Made by a program: the position numbers and the translations under genes
The notes under the pieces: model-generated
The model's database searches: none
Told to the model about the DNA's origin: nothing
Seen by the model: only the letters and a program-made list of their open reading frames with translations
From: JBEKEX01 sp050013615
Lineage (GTDB): Bacteria > Chloroflexota > Anaerolineae > Anaerolineales > Anaerolineaceae
Assembly (NCBI GenBank): GCA_050013615.1
Contig: JBEKEX010000002.1
Span: 1-64,000, forward strand
Length of the DNA: 64,000 nt
Direction of reading: 5' to 3'
In this document: positions 1 through 9,700 of the stretch, piece by piece
How the letters are laid out: each line of letters starts with the position of its first letter
Numbering within the stretch: the first letter of the stretch is position 1

Positions 1-870
1 TCGGCAGTGGTGGTGCCGCTTCGCCGGGCGCTGAATTTCTTCGGCGTTCTGCTCTACGCCCATCCCGATCCCCATTTCTTCACCCCCGATCGGGTCGAGA
101 CGCTCGAGATCATCGGCAACCAAATGGTCATCGCCATCCAGAACGCCCGCCTGTACCAGGACCTGGAACACGAAAAAGAACAGATCATGGATACCCAGGA
201 CGAGGCGCGCAAGAAGCTGGCGCGTGACCTGCACGACGGCCCCACCCAAGGCGTCTCCGCCATCACCATGCGTATCGGCCTGGTGCGCAAGATGCTCCAA
301 ACCAGCCCCAACCAGGTGGATCAGCAATTGGCATTGATCGAAGACCTCGCCCGTCGAACTTCCACGGAAATCCGCCACATGCTCTTCACGCTACGCCCCC
401 TGGTGCTGGAGACCGACGGCCTGGAAGCCGCCCTGCGAACCATGGCGCAAAAGATGCAGGAAACTTTCCAACAGAACGTCGCCGTCGAGGTAAACCAGGC
501 AGTCGTCAAGCAGCTCGAGATCGGTCGCCAGACCGTCGTCTTCTACCTGGTGGAAGAAGCTCTTAACAACGCCCGCAAACACGCCAAGGCTGCTCAGATT
601 TGGGTGCGCCTGAACAATTTTGCAGCCGACCCCGGCTTTGCCCTGCTGGAGATCGCCGATAACGGTGTGGGGTTCGATGTCAGCGCCATCAACAAGGAAT
701 ACGAGAAACGCGGCAGCCTGGGGATGGTCAACCTGCGCGAGCGCACGGAACTGCTCAACGGCCTGCTGAACATCGACTCGGCGCCTGGCATGGGGACACG
801 CGTGCAGATCTACATCCCGCTGACGGATGAAGCCGCTGACCGCATGGATAACGGCCAATTCAAGATATAG
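1..870 (+). CDS. NarL-type sensor histidine kinase, 5'-truncated
   Basis: The reading frame is open to the left window edge, so this is the 3' part of a longer kinase. What remains starts inside a GAF-like domain (motif FTPDRVETLEIIGNQ followed by a helix to NARLYQDL) and then has a HisKA_3 dimerisation box, ARDLHDGPTQ, with the phospho-acceptor His near residue 76 counted from the GTG at position 7. The HATPase region shows an N box (EEALNNARKHA), a G1 box (IADNGVGFDV) and a G2 region (GSLGMVNLRERTELLNG). This is the LiaS/NarX/DesK type that pairs with LuxR-family response regulators. No regulator lies in view; it may be upstream. The signal sensed cannot be inferred because the N-terminus is missing. 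The next gene is convergent. Confidence 0.9.
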   Translation, partial: SAVVVPLRRALNFFGVLLYAHPDPHFFTPDRVETLEIIGNQMVIAIQNARLYQDLEHEKEQIMDTQDEARKKLARDLHDGPTQGVSAITMRIGLVRKMLQTSPNQVDQQLALIEDLARRTSTEIRHMLFTLRPLVLETDGLEAALRTMAQKMQETFQQNVAVEVNQAVVKQLEIGRQTVVFYLVEEALNNARKHAKAAQIWVRLNNFAADPGFALLEIADNGVGFDVSAINKEYEKRGSLGMVNLRERTELLNGLLNIDSAPGMGTRVQIYIPLTDEAADRMDNGQFKI

Positions 871-908
871 CCATTCTTACTTAGGGGAAACGAACCAAAT
901 TCCGGGAT

Positions 909-2090
909 CTACAAATACTCTTTCAACTGCCGCGCCCGGCGCGGATGGCGCAGGCGACGCAAGGCCTTGCTTTCGATCTGGCGGATGCGCTCGCGCGTCA
1001 ACCCAAACTTTTGTCCCACCTCTTCCAGCGTGTACGTGTGCCCGTTCTCCAACCCGAAGCGTAGTCGCAGGATGCGTGCCTCACGTGAAGGCAGCGTTTC
1101 CAATACTTCTTCGATCTTTTCACGCAGCAGCTTGCTGTAAGTGGTCTGCATGGGCGAGGGCGTCATCTGGTCTTCGACGAACATGCCTAGCTCCGAGTCT
1201 TCCTCATCGTCGTTGATCGGGCTTTCCAGCGATAGCGGCAGCCACGATACGCGCAGCATCCATTCCACTTTGGTCGACGTTACGCCGAGCTCGGTGGCCA
1301 ATTCGTCCGAGGTGGGCACACGTCCCAGCTTCTGTTCCATCTCATGCGTCACCTTATAGAGCTGGCGGATACGATCCACCATGTGCACCGGCACGCGGAT
1401 GGTGCGTCCCTGGTCGGCGATGGAACGGGTGATGGTCTGGCGGATCCACCAAGTGGCATAGGTGGAAAAGCGGAAGCCGCGCTGGTACTCATATTTCTCC
1501 ACCGCCTTCATCAGTCCCAGGTTGCCTTCCTGGATCAAATCCAGGAACGGTACACCGCGGCCAATGTAGCGCTTGGCAATGCTCACCACCAGCCGTGTGT
1601 TGGCCTTGATCAAATGCTCGCGCGCCAGCAACCCCTCGTCCACTTTCTGATCCAGCTCCCTGCGCCGTGTTACCGGACAGCCGCCGTTCTTCTTCTCGAT
1701 CTCCTTCTTTGCCAGGCGGCCGCTTTCGATGCGCTGTGCCAGGTTCAGTTCTTCCTCGACGTTAAGCAACGGCACACGCGACATTTCCTTCAAATACAGA
1801 CTGATCGTGTCATCGCTGGAAATGGGTTCCAGGTTGGTATAAGGATCGAGGTCGGTCGTTTGAGAGGGATCTTCTTCCTCGAAACCGCTTTCGGGTTGAT
1901 CGAGAATATCCACGCCGCGCCGGCGCAATGCCACCAAAATGGCTTCGAGGTGCTCGGAATCATTGCTGACATCTGGATAGACCTCCATCAGGTCTTCGGT
2001 CGTCAGGTAACCTTGCACATCTGCCTTCTCCAGCAGCATGCTCAAGATCTCCGTATTGTGCATCCGTCGCGATGTACTTGCCACCGGCAC
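909..2090 (-). CDS. sigA: Principal RNA polymerase sigma factor (RpoD/SigA)
   Basis: Housekeeping sigma-70 of 393 residues. A region 1.1-like N-terminus is followed by region 1.2 (DDTISLYLKEMSRVPLLN), region 2 with the core-binding and -10-reading segment (RGFRFSTYATWWIRQTITRS), region 3 (RTIRVPVHMVDRI) and region 4 ending in the -35-reading helix-turn-helix (TLEEVGQKFGLTRERIRQIE). The length and the presence of region 1.1/1.2 indicate a group 1 or 2 factor rather than an ECF sigma. The GTG at 2090 is preferred because AAGGAG lies five bases upstream; an in-frame ATG follows at 2063. It lies 69 bp downstream of the YceD-like gene and probably shares its promoter. Several consensus-like -35/-10 promoters elsewhere in the window fit recognition by this factor. 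Confidence 0.95.
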   Translation of the reverse strand: MPVASTSRRMHNTEILSMLLEKADVQGYLTTEDLMEVYPDVSNDSEHLEAILVALRRRGVDILDQPESGFEEEDPSQTTDLDPYTNLEPISSDDTISLYLKEMSRVPLLNVEEELNLAQRIESGRLAKKEIEKKNGGCPVTRRRELDQKVDEGLLAREHLIKANTRLVVSIAKRYIGRGVPFLDLIQEGNLGLMKAVEKYEYQRGFRFSTYATWWIRQTITRSIADQGRTIRVPVHMVDRIRQLYKVTHEMEQKLGRVPTSDELATELGVTSTKVEWMLRVSWLPLSLESPINDDEEDSELGMFVEDQMTPSPMQTTYSKLLREKIEEVLETLPSREARILRLRFGLENGHTYTLEEVGQKFGLTRERIRQIESKALRRLRHPRRARQLKEYL

Positions 2091-2159
2091 TCCTTGAATG
2101 TGATTGACCCCGCTCGCAACCCCATCTCTATTGGTTAAGAAGAAAGATCAGAAACCAGT

Positions 2160-2639
2160 TTAGCCTTCAACTGGCTGTTTTTGGTGCTCGCAGGTTCTCA
2201 GGTTTAAATTCTCTCCACACACCACACATAGCCCTTTGCAATCCAGCCGGCAAAGGGATTTGATCGGCACTTCAAGCAGCAGACAATCACGCGCCAGGGG
2301 TGTAAAATCCACGTTGCCATCCTCTGGCACGATCAACCCGGCTTCAGCCGTAGGTTGGTCTTTATAGGTGTAGAGCTCAGTAAATTGAGCATGCAGCGCT
2401 TGCTGGAAATCTTCCAGACAGCGCACGCAGGTAGCCGTGATACTGGCATACAGATCGCCCAGCGCAACGATGCCCTGCGGCGTGCGATTGATGCGAACGA
2501 CACCCTTTAAAGTGAGCGGTGTAAAGTCGGGGGATAATTGATAGTCCGTCAGATCAAAATGAAGGTCACGGACTGTCCCAACAGGCTGGTTTAGTAAAAA
2601 ACCAACGTTTATAAGTAACGGGTTGTGTAAAGTAGACAC
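2160..2639 (-). CDS. YceD/DUF177 family protein
   Basis: A 159-residue protein of the YceD (DUF177) family, associated in bacteria with 23S rRNA or L32 biogenesis. The conserved central motif CVRCLEDF and the C-terminal Cys cluster (CRLDCKGLCVVCGENL) are visible and could bind zinc. The family is normally followed directly by rpmF; here the sigma factor gene follows instead and no rpmF is nearby. The start is a GTG, about 35 nt downstream of a good minus-strand promoter at 2681-2709. The exact role is not known from sequence. Confidence 0.8.
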   Translation of the reverse strand: MSTLHNPLLINVGFLLNQPVGTVRDLHFDLTDYQLSPDFTPLTLKGVVRINRTPQGIVALGDLYASITATCVRCLEDFQQALHAQFTELYTYKDQPTAEAGLIVPEDGNVDFTPLARDCLLLEVPIKSLCRLDCKGLCVVCGENLNLRTCEHQKQPVEG

Positions 2640-2680
2640 AAGTGAGACGTTGGCAAATAGGATATAATTTCGATAGGAAG

Positions 2681-2709
2681 ATTATAGCACGCGCCCTTAA
2701 TCTCGTCAA
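2681..2709 (-). promoter_or_regulatory. Predicted sigma-A promoter for yceD-sigA
   Basis: On the minus strand a TTGACG hexamer (2709-2704) is followed after 17 nt by TATAAT (2686-2681). This places the transcript start about 35 nt before the GTG of the YceD-like gene. Inference from consensus match only. Confidence 0.6.
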
Positions 2710-2712
2710 GTT

Positions 2713-2732
2713 ATTATGATTATTATCATAAT
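2713..2732. promoter_or_regulatory. Inverted repeat before rdgB
   Basis: ATTATGAT and ATCATAAT form a perfect 8-bp inverted repeat separated by TATT. It lies ten bases before the rdgB ATG and beside the yceD promoter, so it could be an operator for the divergent pair or a small hairpin over the ribosome site. No regulator can be assigned. Confidence 0.4.
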
Positions 2733-2741
2733 TATTAACAT

Positions 2742-3341
2742 ATGAAACCATTATTACTTGCAACAAACAATCAGGGGAAGGTCAAAGAGATGCAGGCAAT
2801 ACTCGCTGCGCTACCCGCGCGGCTGGTTTTACCGTCTGATCTCGGCTTGAAACTTGAGGTTGTCGAAGACGGACAAACGTATGCCGAGAACGCCACTCTC
2901 AAAGCCAGGGCCTTCAGCCAGGCTTCCGGCTTGGTCACTCTGGCAGATGACAGCGGCCTGGAAGTGGACGCCCTGGATGGGCTGCCGGGGTTGCACTCAC
3001 ACCGGCTGCTCGCGGACCCGAATGCCAGTGACGCCGACCGGCGGGCGCGCCTTTTGGAGCTGCTGTCCGGCAAGCCAGTTCCCTGGAAAGCGCACTTTCA
3101 CTGCACGGTGGCGATCATCGTCCCACAGGATAAAGTCTATTATGCGGAAGGCGACTGCCCTGGTGAGATCATCCCCCAGGAACGCGGCAGCAACGGCTTC
3201 GGCTATGACCCTATTTTTCTGTTGGCATGGATAGGCAAGACAATGGCCGAGCTGACCATGGAAGAGAAAAATCACCTCAGCCATCGGGCACTGGCCGTGC
3301 AGGCCGCCATCCCCCTGCTGGAGCGGCTGCTCGCCGATTAA
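2742..3341 (+). CDS. rdgB: XTP/dITP pyrophosphatase (RdgB/HAM1)
   Basis: House-cleaning nucleotidase that hydrolyses ITP, dITP and XTP to the monophosphates, keeping deaminated purines out of nucleic acids. The 199-residue length is normal. Family motifs are in order: ATNNQGKVKEM at the N-terminus (triphosphate binding), ADDSGLEVDALDG (catalytic and metal-binding Asp residues), GSNGFGYDPIF (base recognition) and the C-terminal HLSHRALA. The ATG at 2742 follows an AT-rich segment with an inverted repeat and no strong Shine-Dalgarno. It is divergent from the yceD-sigA pair and convergent with the phosphatase gene 9 bp downstream. Confidence 0.95.
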   Translation: MKPLLLATNNQGKVKEMQAILAALPARLVLPSDLGLKLEVVEDGQTYAENATLKARAFSQASGLVTLADDSGLEVDALDGLPGLHSHRLLADPNASDADRRARLLELLSGKPVPWKAHFHCTVAIIVPQDKVYYAEGDCPGEIIPQERGSNGFGYDPIFLLAWIGKTMAELTMEEKNHLSHRALAVQAAIPLLERLLAD

Positions 3342-3350
3342 TCCACCCCT

Positions 3351-3971
3351 TTAGCGCGGCTTTGAAAATTTCAATCCACTCGGCGGGCAATTGAAAGCCG
3401 CCAGGTGAGCAGCCTCCTTGCCCAACACCAGCACGGTGACCGAAACCAAGTCCACCCGCAGTTGGTGAAAACCGGAAAGCGGCATATGCAGGTAATGTGT
3501 CACCGCCAGTCGGATCGAATCGCTGTGAGAGACACAGGCGATAAGATCTCTTTCAGAATGCTGTGAATCGATCGCATCCAGCGCGGCGGCCACGCGCTGC
3601 TGGGCAGCCGCAATCGATTCGCCCCCCGGGAAGCAGAAAGTATCCGTCTGTTTATAGAGATTCTTCCAATCAGGTAGTCGGCGCAGGTAGCTAAAGGTCA
3701 GTCCCTGCCAGCGCCCGAAGTTTACTTCCAACAGGCCGTCGTGAAGTTGCAGCGGCAGCCCGCACCGTTCTGCCAATGGCTGCGCCGTCTCGACGGCCCT
3801 TTCCAAAGGGCTGCTGTAAACAGCGGTGAAAGGTATCTCCGCCAGATAATCGGCTAATTGCTGTGCCTGGGCTTTCCCGTTGGCATTCAGATGGACACCC
3901 GGTTGGCAGCCGGCCAGGCGCTTGCCGGTAAAATCGTTTTCGCCGTGACGGATGAGATACAAGATGGACAT
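3351..3971 (-). CDS. Histidine phosphatase superfamily protein
   Basis: A 206-residue phosphatase or phosphomutase of the histidine phosphatase superfamily. The N-terminal LIRHGEN supplies the phosphorylated His; other family features are VYSSPLERAVETAQPLA (second Arg), the Glu-containing EVNFGRWQGL and the distal ACVSHSD His. Cofactor-dependent mutases, alpha-ribazole phosphatases and broad acid phosphatases share these motifs, so the substrate is open. It is the last gene of a minus-strand run rarA - phzF-like - phosphatase with short gaps, suggesting co-transcription. Confidence 0.85.
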   Translation of the reverse strand: MSILYLIRHGENDFTGKRLAGCQPGVHLNANGKAQAQQLADYLAEIPFTAVYSSPLERAVETAQPLAERCGLPLQLHDGLLEVNFGRWQGLTFSYLRRLPDWKNLYKQTDTFCFPGGESIAAAQQRVAAALDAIDSQHSERDLIACVSHSDSIRLAVTHYLHMPLSGFHQLRVDLVSVTVLVLGKEAAHLAAFNCPPSGLKFSKPR

Positions 3972-3998
3972 GTTACCTCTGCGAAGCGATTTGCCGCG

Positions 3999-4793
3999 TT
4001 AAGCCAATAAGCTGGCTTCGAACACGGTGACTGCCTGTCCGCGGATCAATACCCGCTCACCGGCCAATTCCACCTGCAGCTCGCCGCCGCGTTCCGAAGC
4101 CTGGAAGGCCTTGAGCTCTTTTTTGTTCAACCGGCTGCCCCAAAAAGGCGTCAGGTAGCAATGCGCTGACCCTGTGACAGGGTCTTCATTGATCCCCACT
4201 TGCGGCGCGAAAAAGCGAGACATGAAATCATGGCCGGGCGTACCGGCCCGGCAGGTCACCGTCACGCCGCGTGCCGGCAGGGCTTTGAGCAGTCCAAAAT
4301 CCGGCTTCAAGCCGCGCAGCGTCACTTCATCTTCCACTTCGACCAAATAATCTTCCGCTGCCTTGCCAACGAACAGCGGCCGTGCCCCCAGGGCCACGAC
4401 CAGTTCAGAAGGGATGGGGATCCGTTCCACGGGACTGGCCGGGAAGTTCAACTCAATCCAATCGCTTCGGCGCGTGGCGGTCAATAACCCGCTGCGCGTC
4501 TGGAATGATACCGTCGCGGTCGCTTCCAACCGTCCGGTCTCATAGAGCACGTGCGTGCTGGCCAGCGTGGCGTGTCCGCACAAGTTGACCTCCACGGCCG
4601 GCGTAAACCAGCGCAAGCGATACCCTTCGCCTTCCGGCAGTAGGAACGCCGTCTCAGAAAGGTTCATCTCTTTGGCCACCGATTGCATCCAGGCATCCGG
4701 CTTTGCCGCATCCAGCAAACACACGCCTGCCGGGTTGCCATGGAAAGGCTCGGCGGTGAAAGCATCCACCTGATATAAAGGAATAGAACTCAT
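3999..4793 (-). CDS. PhzF family isomerase/epimerase-like protein
   Basis: PhzF-fold protein of about 264 residues. The N-terminal signature QVDAFTAEPFHGNPAG and the catalytic-region motif LSETAFL (containing the conserved Glu) are present, as is the C-terminal GINEDPVTGSAHCYLTPFW that forms the second half of the active site. The founding member isomerises a phenazine precursor, but most homologues have unknown substrates and no other phenazine gene is present. The ATG at 4793 is preferred over the TTG at 4799 because GGGAG sits seven bases before it. Located 50 bp downstream of rarA. Confidence 0.85.
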   Translation of the reverse strand: MSSIPLYQVDAFTAEPFHGNPAGVCLLDAAKPDAWMQSVAKEMNLSETAFLLPEGEGYRLRWFTPAVEVNLCGHATLASTHVLYETGRLEATATVSFQTRSGLLTATRRSDWIELNFPASPVERIPIPSELVVALGARPLFVGKAAEDYLVEVEDEVTLRGLKPDFGLLKALPARGVTVTCRAGTPGHDFMSRFFAPQVGINEDPVTGSAHCYLTPFWGSRLNKKELKAFQASERGGELQVELAGERVLIRGQAVTVFEASLLA

Positions 4794-4843
4794 CTTCAAT
4801 CTCCCATCCTGTTATGAAATCCAACTGTGAAGTACACGGGCGA

Positions 4844-6238
4844 TCAAGCAGCCGGTTTCTTGTTCTTAGCTTTGGCTGCGTTCTTTTCCTCGTTCTTTGC
4901 AGCCTCGAAAGCCTTTTTAGTCTGTTCGCGCCATGCTGCCAGGCGTTCGGTGATCTTTGCCTCATACCCCTGATCGGAGGGCTCGAAGAATACCGTACCA
5001 AGCAGTTTAGTGGGTAAATACTGTTGGGGAATAAAATGGCCCGGGAACTGGTGCGGGTATTGATAGCCCTCGCCATGGCCGAAACCGCGCGCGTCACGGC
5101 TCGAGTCCATCAGATGGATGGGAACGGCACCGGTGCCTTCGGCCTCGATCGATTCGCGCACTTTAGCAAAGGCGCCAACCGAGTTGGACTTGGGAGCCGT
5201 CGCCAGGTAAAGCGTTGCTTCGGCGATGGGATAGATACCTTCCGGCATGCCCACGTATTCATAAGCATAGGCCGCGGCCGACGCCACCATGATCCCCTGC
5301 GGGTCTGCCAGACCAATATCCTCACCCGCCAAAATAAGCAGCCGCCGCAAGATAAAGCGTGGGTCTTCCCCTGCCACGATCATCTTCATCATCCAATAAA
5401 GCGCCGCATCCGGGTCGGAGCCGCGCACCGATTTGATGAATGCCGAGATGGTATCGTAGTGGGCATCGCCCATGCGGTCGTACAGCACGGCCCGCTTTTG
5501 GATGGATTCCTGCGCCACGTCGAGATCGATGTGGATGACACCATCCGCGGCCGGAGGTGTGCTTTCGATTGCCAGCTCGATGGCATTCAACAAGTTGCGT
5601 GCATCACCATTCGAAAGGTGGATGAGGTGCTGGCGCGCTTCATCCGTTACAGCAATCTTCTTCTGCCCATAACCGCGGGTCTCATCGCTGAGCGCCCGGT
5701 CGAAAAGGATGCCGAGCTGTTCTTCCTGCAGCGGTTCGAGCTGGAAAATACGGCTGCGCGAGACGAGCGCCGGGATGACGTCGAAATAGGGGTTTTCGGT
5801 GGTAGCCCCGATCAGCGTGAGCATGCCGCTTTCCACTTGGGGCAGCAGCGCATCCTGCTGGGCCTTGTTCCAGCGGTGTACCTCGTCCACAAACAAAATG
5901 GTGCGCCGGTGGTACAGCCTGCGCCGCTCCTGGGCCTCGGCAATGACTTGGCGCAGCTCCCCCACGCCGGCTAATACGGCCGAAATGCTCTCGAAATGCG
6001 CCTGCGTGGAAGCGGCAACGATCTGTGCCAGGGTGGTCTTGCCGGTGCCGGGTGGCCCGGTAAAGATGATCGAGGAGAACAAACGGTCTGTCTCGATGGC
6101 GCGCCGCAGCAGCTTGCCTGGAGCGATGATGTGCTCCTGCCCGACGAATTCGTCCAGCGTGCGCGGCCGCATGCGCGCCGCCAGCGGCGCTTCATCTTTC
6201 ATTTGTTCGTTCATGGCATGGTCGAACAAATCGGTCAT
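4844..6238 (-). CDS. rarA: Replication-associated recombination protein A (RarA/MgsA) AAA+ ATPase
   Basis: AAA+ ATPase of the clamp-loader-like RarA/WRNIP1 family, acting at stalled replication forks. The 464-residue length fits. Walker A is FTGPPGTGKTTLAQIVA, Walker B is ILFVDEVHRWNKAQQDALLP, sensor 1 is LIGATTENPYFDV, and the family region LVSRSRIFQLEPL follows. The C-terminal tetramerisation part includes RRLLILAGEDIGLADPQ. The very C-terminus is Lys/Ala-rich (from about residue 440), which is unusual but not disruptive. First gene of the minus-strand run toward 3351. Confidence 0.95.
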   Translation of the reverse strand: MTDLFDHAMNEQMKDEAPLAARMRPRTLDEFVGQEHIIAPGKLLRRAIETDRLFSSIIFTGPPGTGKTTLAQIVAASTQAHFESISAVLAGVGELRQVIAEAQERRRLYHRRTILFVDEVHRWNKAQQDALLPQVESGMLTLIGATTENPYFDVIPALVSRSRIFQLEPLQEEQLGILFDRALSDETRGYGQKKIAVTDEARQHLIHLSNGDARNLLNAIELAIESTPPAADGVIHIDLDVAQESIQKRAVLYDRMGDAHYDTISAFIKSVRGSDPDAALYWMMKMIVAGEDPRFILRRLLILAGEDIGLADPQGIMVASAAAYAYEYVGMPEGIYPIAEATLYLATAPKSNSVGAFAKVRESIEAEGTGAVPIHLMDSSRDARGFGHGEGYQYPHQFPGHFIPQQYLPTKLLGTVFFEPSDQGYEAKITERLAAWREQTKKAFEAAKNEEKNAAKAKNKKPAA

Positions 6239-6292
6239 GGGATGATTATAAACCTAACATGTCCGGTGGAAATGGAGTCGTGTTACACGATC

Positions 6293-6323
6293 AAAAAATG
6301 CGGCGGTCTTGCGACCGCCGCAT
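6293..6323 (-). terminator. Rho-independent terminator of the cadherin-sortase gene
   Basis: ATGCGGCGGTC (6298-6308) pairs perfectly with GACCGCCGCAT (6313-6323) around a TTGC loop. On the minus strand the stem is followed by a run of T (6297-6293). It lies 6 bp beyond the stop codon at 6330. Confidence 0.9.
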
Positions 6324-6329
6324 CCCTCG

Positions 6330-6785
6330 TCATTTGATACTCACCAGCACCGCCCTGACCACAAGCCGTTGCTGGTAGCTATTGGTCTTCTGGTCATACC
6401 CTTGGCAGGTCACCAGGGTCAGCCAGGATTGGTCTTTATGATCCAGAATGGAGAGGTCATCCGGTGCCACTTCCTTGATCGCGCGCACTTCGTAGGTGTA
6501 ATCCTGCCCCCAGGAGGTATGCACGATGATCTGATCTCCCCATTGCAATTGGTTCAGATCGACGAACGGTCCGGGTTTCCCATTTGCCAGGTAGACGTGC
6601 CCGGTGATCACCGAATTGCCGCTCCAGGTGGGGAAGGCCGTGCCGTCCAGGTAGCCGGCTTCGTTACCCAGCCAGGTGAGGTCCCAGCCATGATCGGTCA
6701 GCGGCACTCCCGTAATGGGAACATCCACTTTTAGATTCGGGATATCCAGCGTCAATCCAATCTCCTGGGTATCCGCCTGGGTCGA
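6330..6785 (-). other. Sortase domain region within the cadherin protein
   Basis: Roughly the last 150 residues of the large protein form a sortase-family (transpeptidase) domain with the complete His-Cys-Arg set. The segment TLVTCQGYDQKTNSYQQRL matches the canonical TLxTC...R end of sortases. The LPSTG pentapeptide lies 80 residues before the catalytic His in the same chain (codons at 6839-6825). Confidence 0.85.
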
Positions 6786-9700
6786 TGATTGCACCGGCAA
6801 AACAGTTTGAACACCCGGTGCGAATCCTGTCGACGGTAACTCGGGCTGCAATAGCTCAAACCAGGAGAAATGTGTCACCTCGCCACAAATGAGGCTATCA
6901 CCGGCATCCACCGTGCTTTGAATAATTTGCCAACCCGTGCTTCCACTTTCGTAGGTACCGATCCTCAAATTATAGGGGTTCCCACCAACCTTGGCCAGGA
7001 AATCACTGGTGTAGTGATAGCATACTTGCACCCCATACGGTACGGAAGTGAGTTCGGTTTCGCCTTGCATCAGGGTTATTTTGATTCCCTGATTCAGACG
7101 GTTGATCCCTGCCACCGGATCGGGCTCAGCGGTTTGGTCGTTTTCACACAACACCTGGGTGGCCGTCGGGAACACACCTTGATCGATGAGCACCGACCAC
7201 GGCGTACAACTGATCGAGCCTCCATTGGAGGACGCCGTCCCGCCGACATGGTTCGCCGCCACCGAGATGACAAAGTTCTGGGTAGCAGTCGCTCCATGCG
7301 AATCCGTGACCACCAGCGATACCGGATTCTTGCCTATATTGGCATCCTCAGGTTTGCCGCTCAAAACACCCGTGCCATTACCGTTATCCACAAACTGTAG
7401 CCACACCGGCAGTGTTGGCGCAGTCAGGGTCAAGATATCTCCAAAATCTTCGTCTCTGGCGACAATCGAGTATTCATACGGGATATCTTTGTAACCGACG
7501 GTTGCCGCTTTGCTGGTGAACTTGGGTGCATCGTTCACATCCGTCACCGTGATGGTGAAGGGCTTTTGATAGGTGAGACCATCTTTGTCCGTCACCTGCA
7601 CTCTGATCTGATAACTGTTCTTGACCTCGTAGTCGAAGCTCATGCCGGTGCGCAATTGATCACCGGAAATATTGAAATCACCATTGTCCGTGCTGCCCGT
7701 CCCACTCACCAGACTATAAGTGAAAGTCTCGCCAGCATCGGGGTCAGAAGCACTTAAGGTACCCACCACAGTATCGGTCGGCTGGTTCTCTGCCACCACC
7801 GTGCTGCTCAGGTTGATATCGGTAGGTGCCTCTCCCACGTCGATCAAATTCACCGTCACGGTATTGCTGCCCGGCAAGCCGTGCGAGTCAGTTGCCGTCA
7901 CGGTCAAATGGAAAGTGGGATTGGCCTCGTAGTTCAAATTGGTATTATCGGCCACTGTGATCATACCCGTCGCCGGGTCGATGGCAAAAACTCCCAATTC
8001 GTTCCCGGCGGTCAAGCCGAACGTGAAGCTGTCGCCCGTATCCTGATCATTGGCTGTTGCTGTGCCCACAAACGTTCCGTTCGCACTGTTCTCGGCCACA
8101 CTGAACGTATGGGCATCCACTTCCGGCGCCTCATTGACATCATTCACCGTAATGGTAAAGGCCTGTTCCGTCCATAGCCCTCCCGAGTCCGTCGAGCGCA
8201 CTCGGACAGTGTAGCTGTTCTGGGTCTCGTAATCGAAACTGTCGGAAGTGTGTAAAGAGCTGTCGGAAATATTGAACGAGTCATTGTCAGCGCTGCCACT
8301 GCCGGACACCAAGGTATAAGTGAACGTGTCGCCAGCGTCCGGGTCGATTGTGCTCAAATCACCCACCACGGTATTGGCTGGCTTGTTCTCATCCACACTG
8401 GCATTGGAAAGATTGATCGCAGTGGGCGTTTCATTGACATCAATCACTGTAATTGTGAATTCTTTGTCAAAATACAATCCATCCTGGTCCGTCGACCGCA
8501 CCCGGATGCTGTAGTTATTCTTGGTCTCGTAATCGAAGCTGGCAGAGGTTAACAACGAACCACCTGAAATGTTGAATGACCCATTATCGCCACTGCTGGT
8601 GCCCGCTACCAGCGTATATGTGAACGTATTGCCCGCATCGGGATCGGCACTGCTCAAATTGCCGACGAACGTATTCGCCGGTAAGTTTTCTGCCACGCTG
8701 TTATTGTCGAGATCGATGTCAGTCGGCGCTTCATTGACATCATTCACGATGATCGTAAAGGCTTTCTCCGTGTAAAGCCCTCCCGAGTCTGTTGAACGTA
8801 CCCGAATGGTGTAGCTGTTCCTGGTCTCATAATCGAAGCTAGCCGAGGTGCGCAACGAGTCACTAGAAATGTTGAATGACCCGTTGTCATCACTCCCCGT
8901 CCCTGATACCAGCGTATAAGTGAACGTATCGCCCGCATCGGGGTCGGCTGTGCCCAAGCTTCCGATCACGGTGTTTCCCGGTTGGTTTTCATCCACATTG
9001 GAATTGGAAAGGCTGATATCGGTAGGGGTCTCATTGACGTCGGTTACAGAGACGGTAAAGACCTTCTCGGTGTAAAGCCCGCCCTGATCCGTCGAGCGCA
9101 CCCGAACGGTGTAGCTGTTTTTAGTCTCATAGTCAAAGCTCGCCGAAGTGCGCAGGGAGCTACCCGAAATATTGAATGACCCGTTATCGTCACTGCCTGT
9201 ACCCGATACCAGTGCATAAGTGAATGTATTGCCCGAATCAGGGTCGATACTGCTCAAGCTCCCCACCGTAGTATTCACTGCCGAGTTCTCTGCTACAGAA
9301 TTGTTGGACAGGTTAATGTCGGTGGGTGCCTCATTAACATCGGCTATAGAGATGGTAAAGGCTTTCTCAGTGTAAAGTCCACCCTGGTCTGTTGACCGTA
9401 CGCGGATGGAATAGCTGCTCTTGGTCTCATAGTCGAAGCTGGCCGAGGTCAATAGGGAGCCGCCCGAAATATTGAATGAGCCATTATCATCGCTTCCTGT
9501 CCCGGTGACCAACGTATAGGTGAACGTGTTGCCCGTATCCGGGTCTGTAGTACTAAAGCTACCCACCGTGGTATTGGCAGGTCGATTCTCTGTCACGCTG
9601 GAATTCGAAAGACTGATATTGGTGGGAGTCTCGTTGACGTCAGTTACCATGATCGTGAACACTTTTTCGTAATACAACCCGCCCTGATCGGTTGACCGTA

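Noticed and set aside
391..858. Long minus-strand open frame inside the sensor kinase gene
   Set aside because: It is antisense to clear kinase motifs and exists because of GC-rich codon bias.
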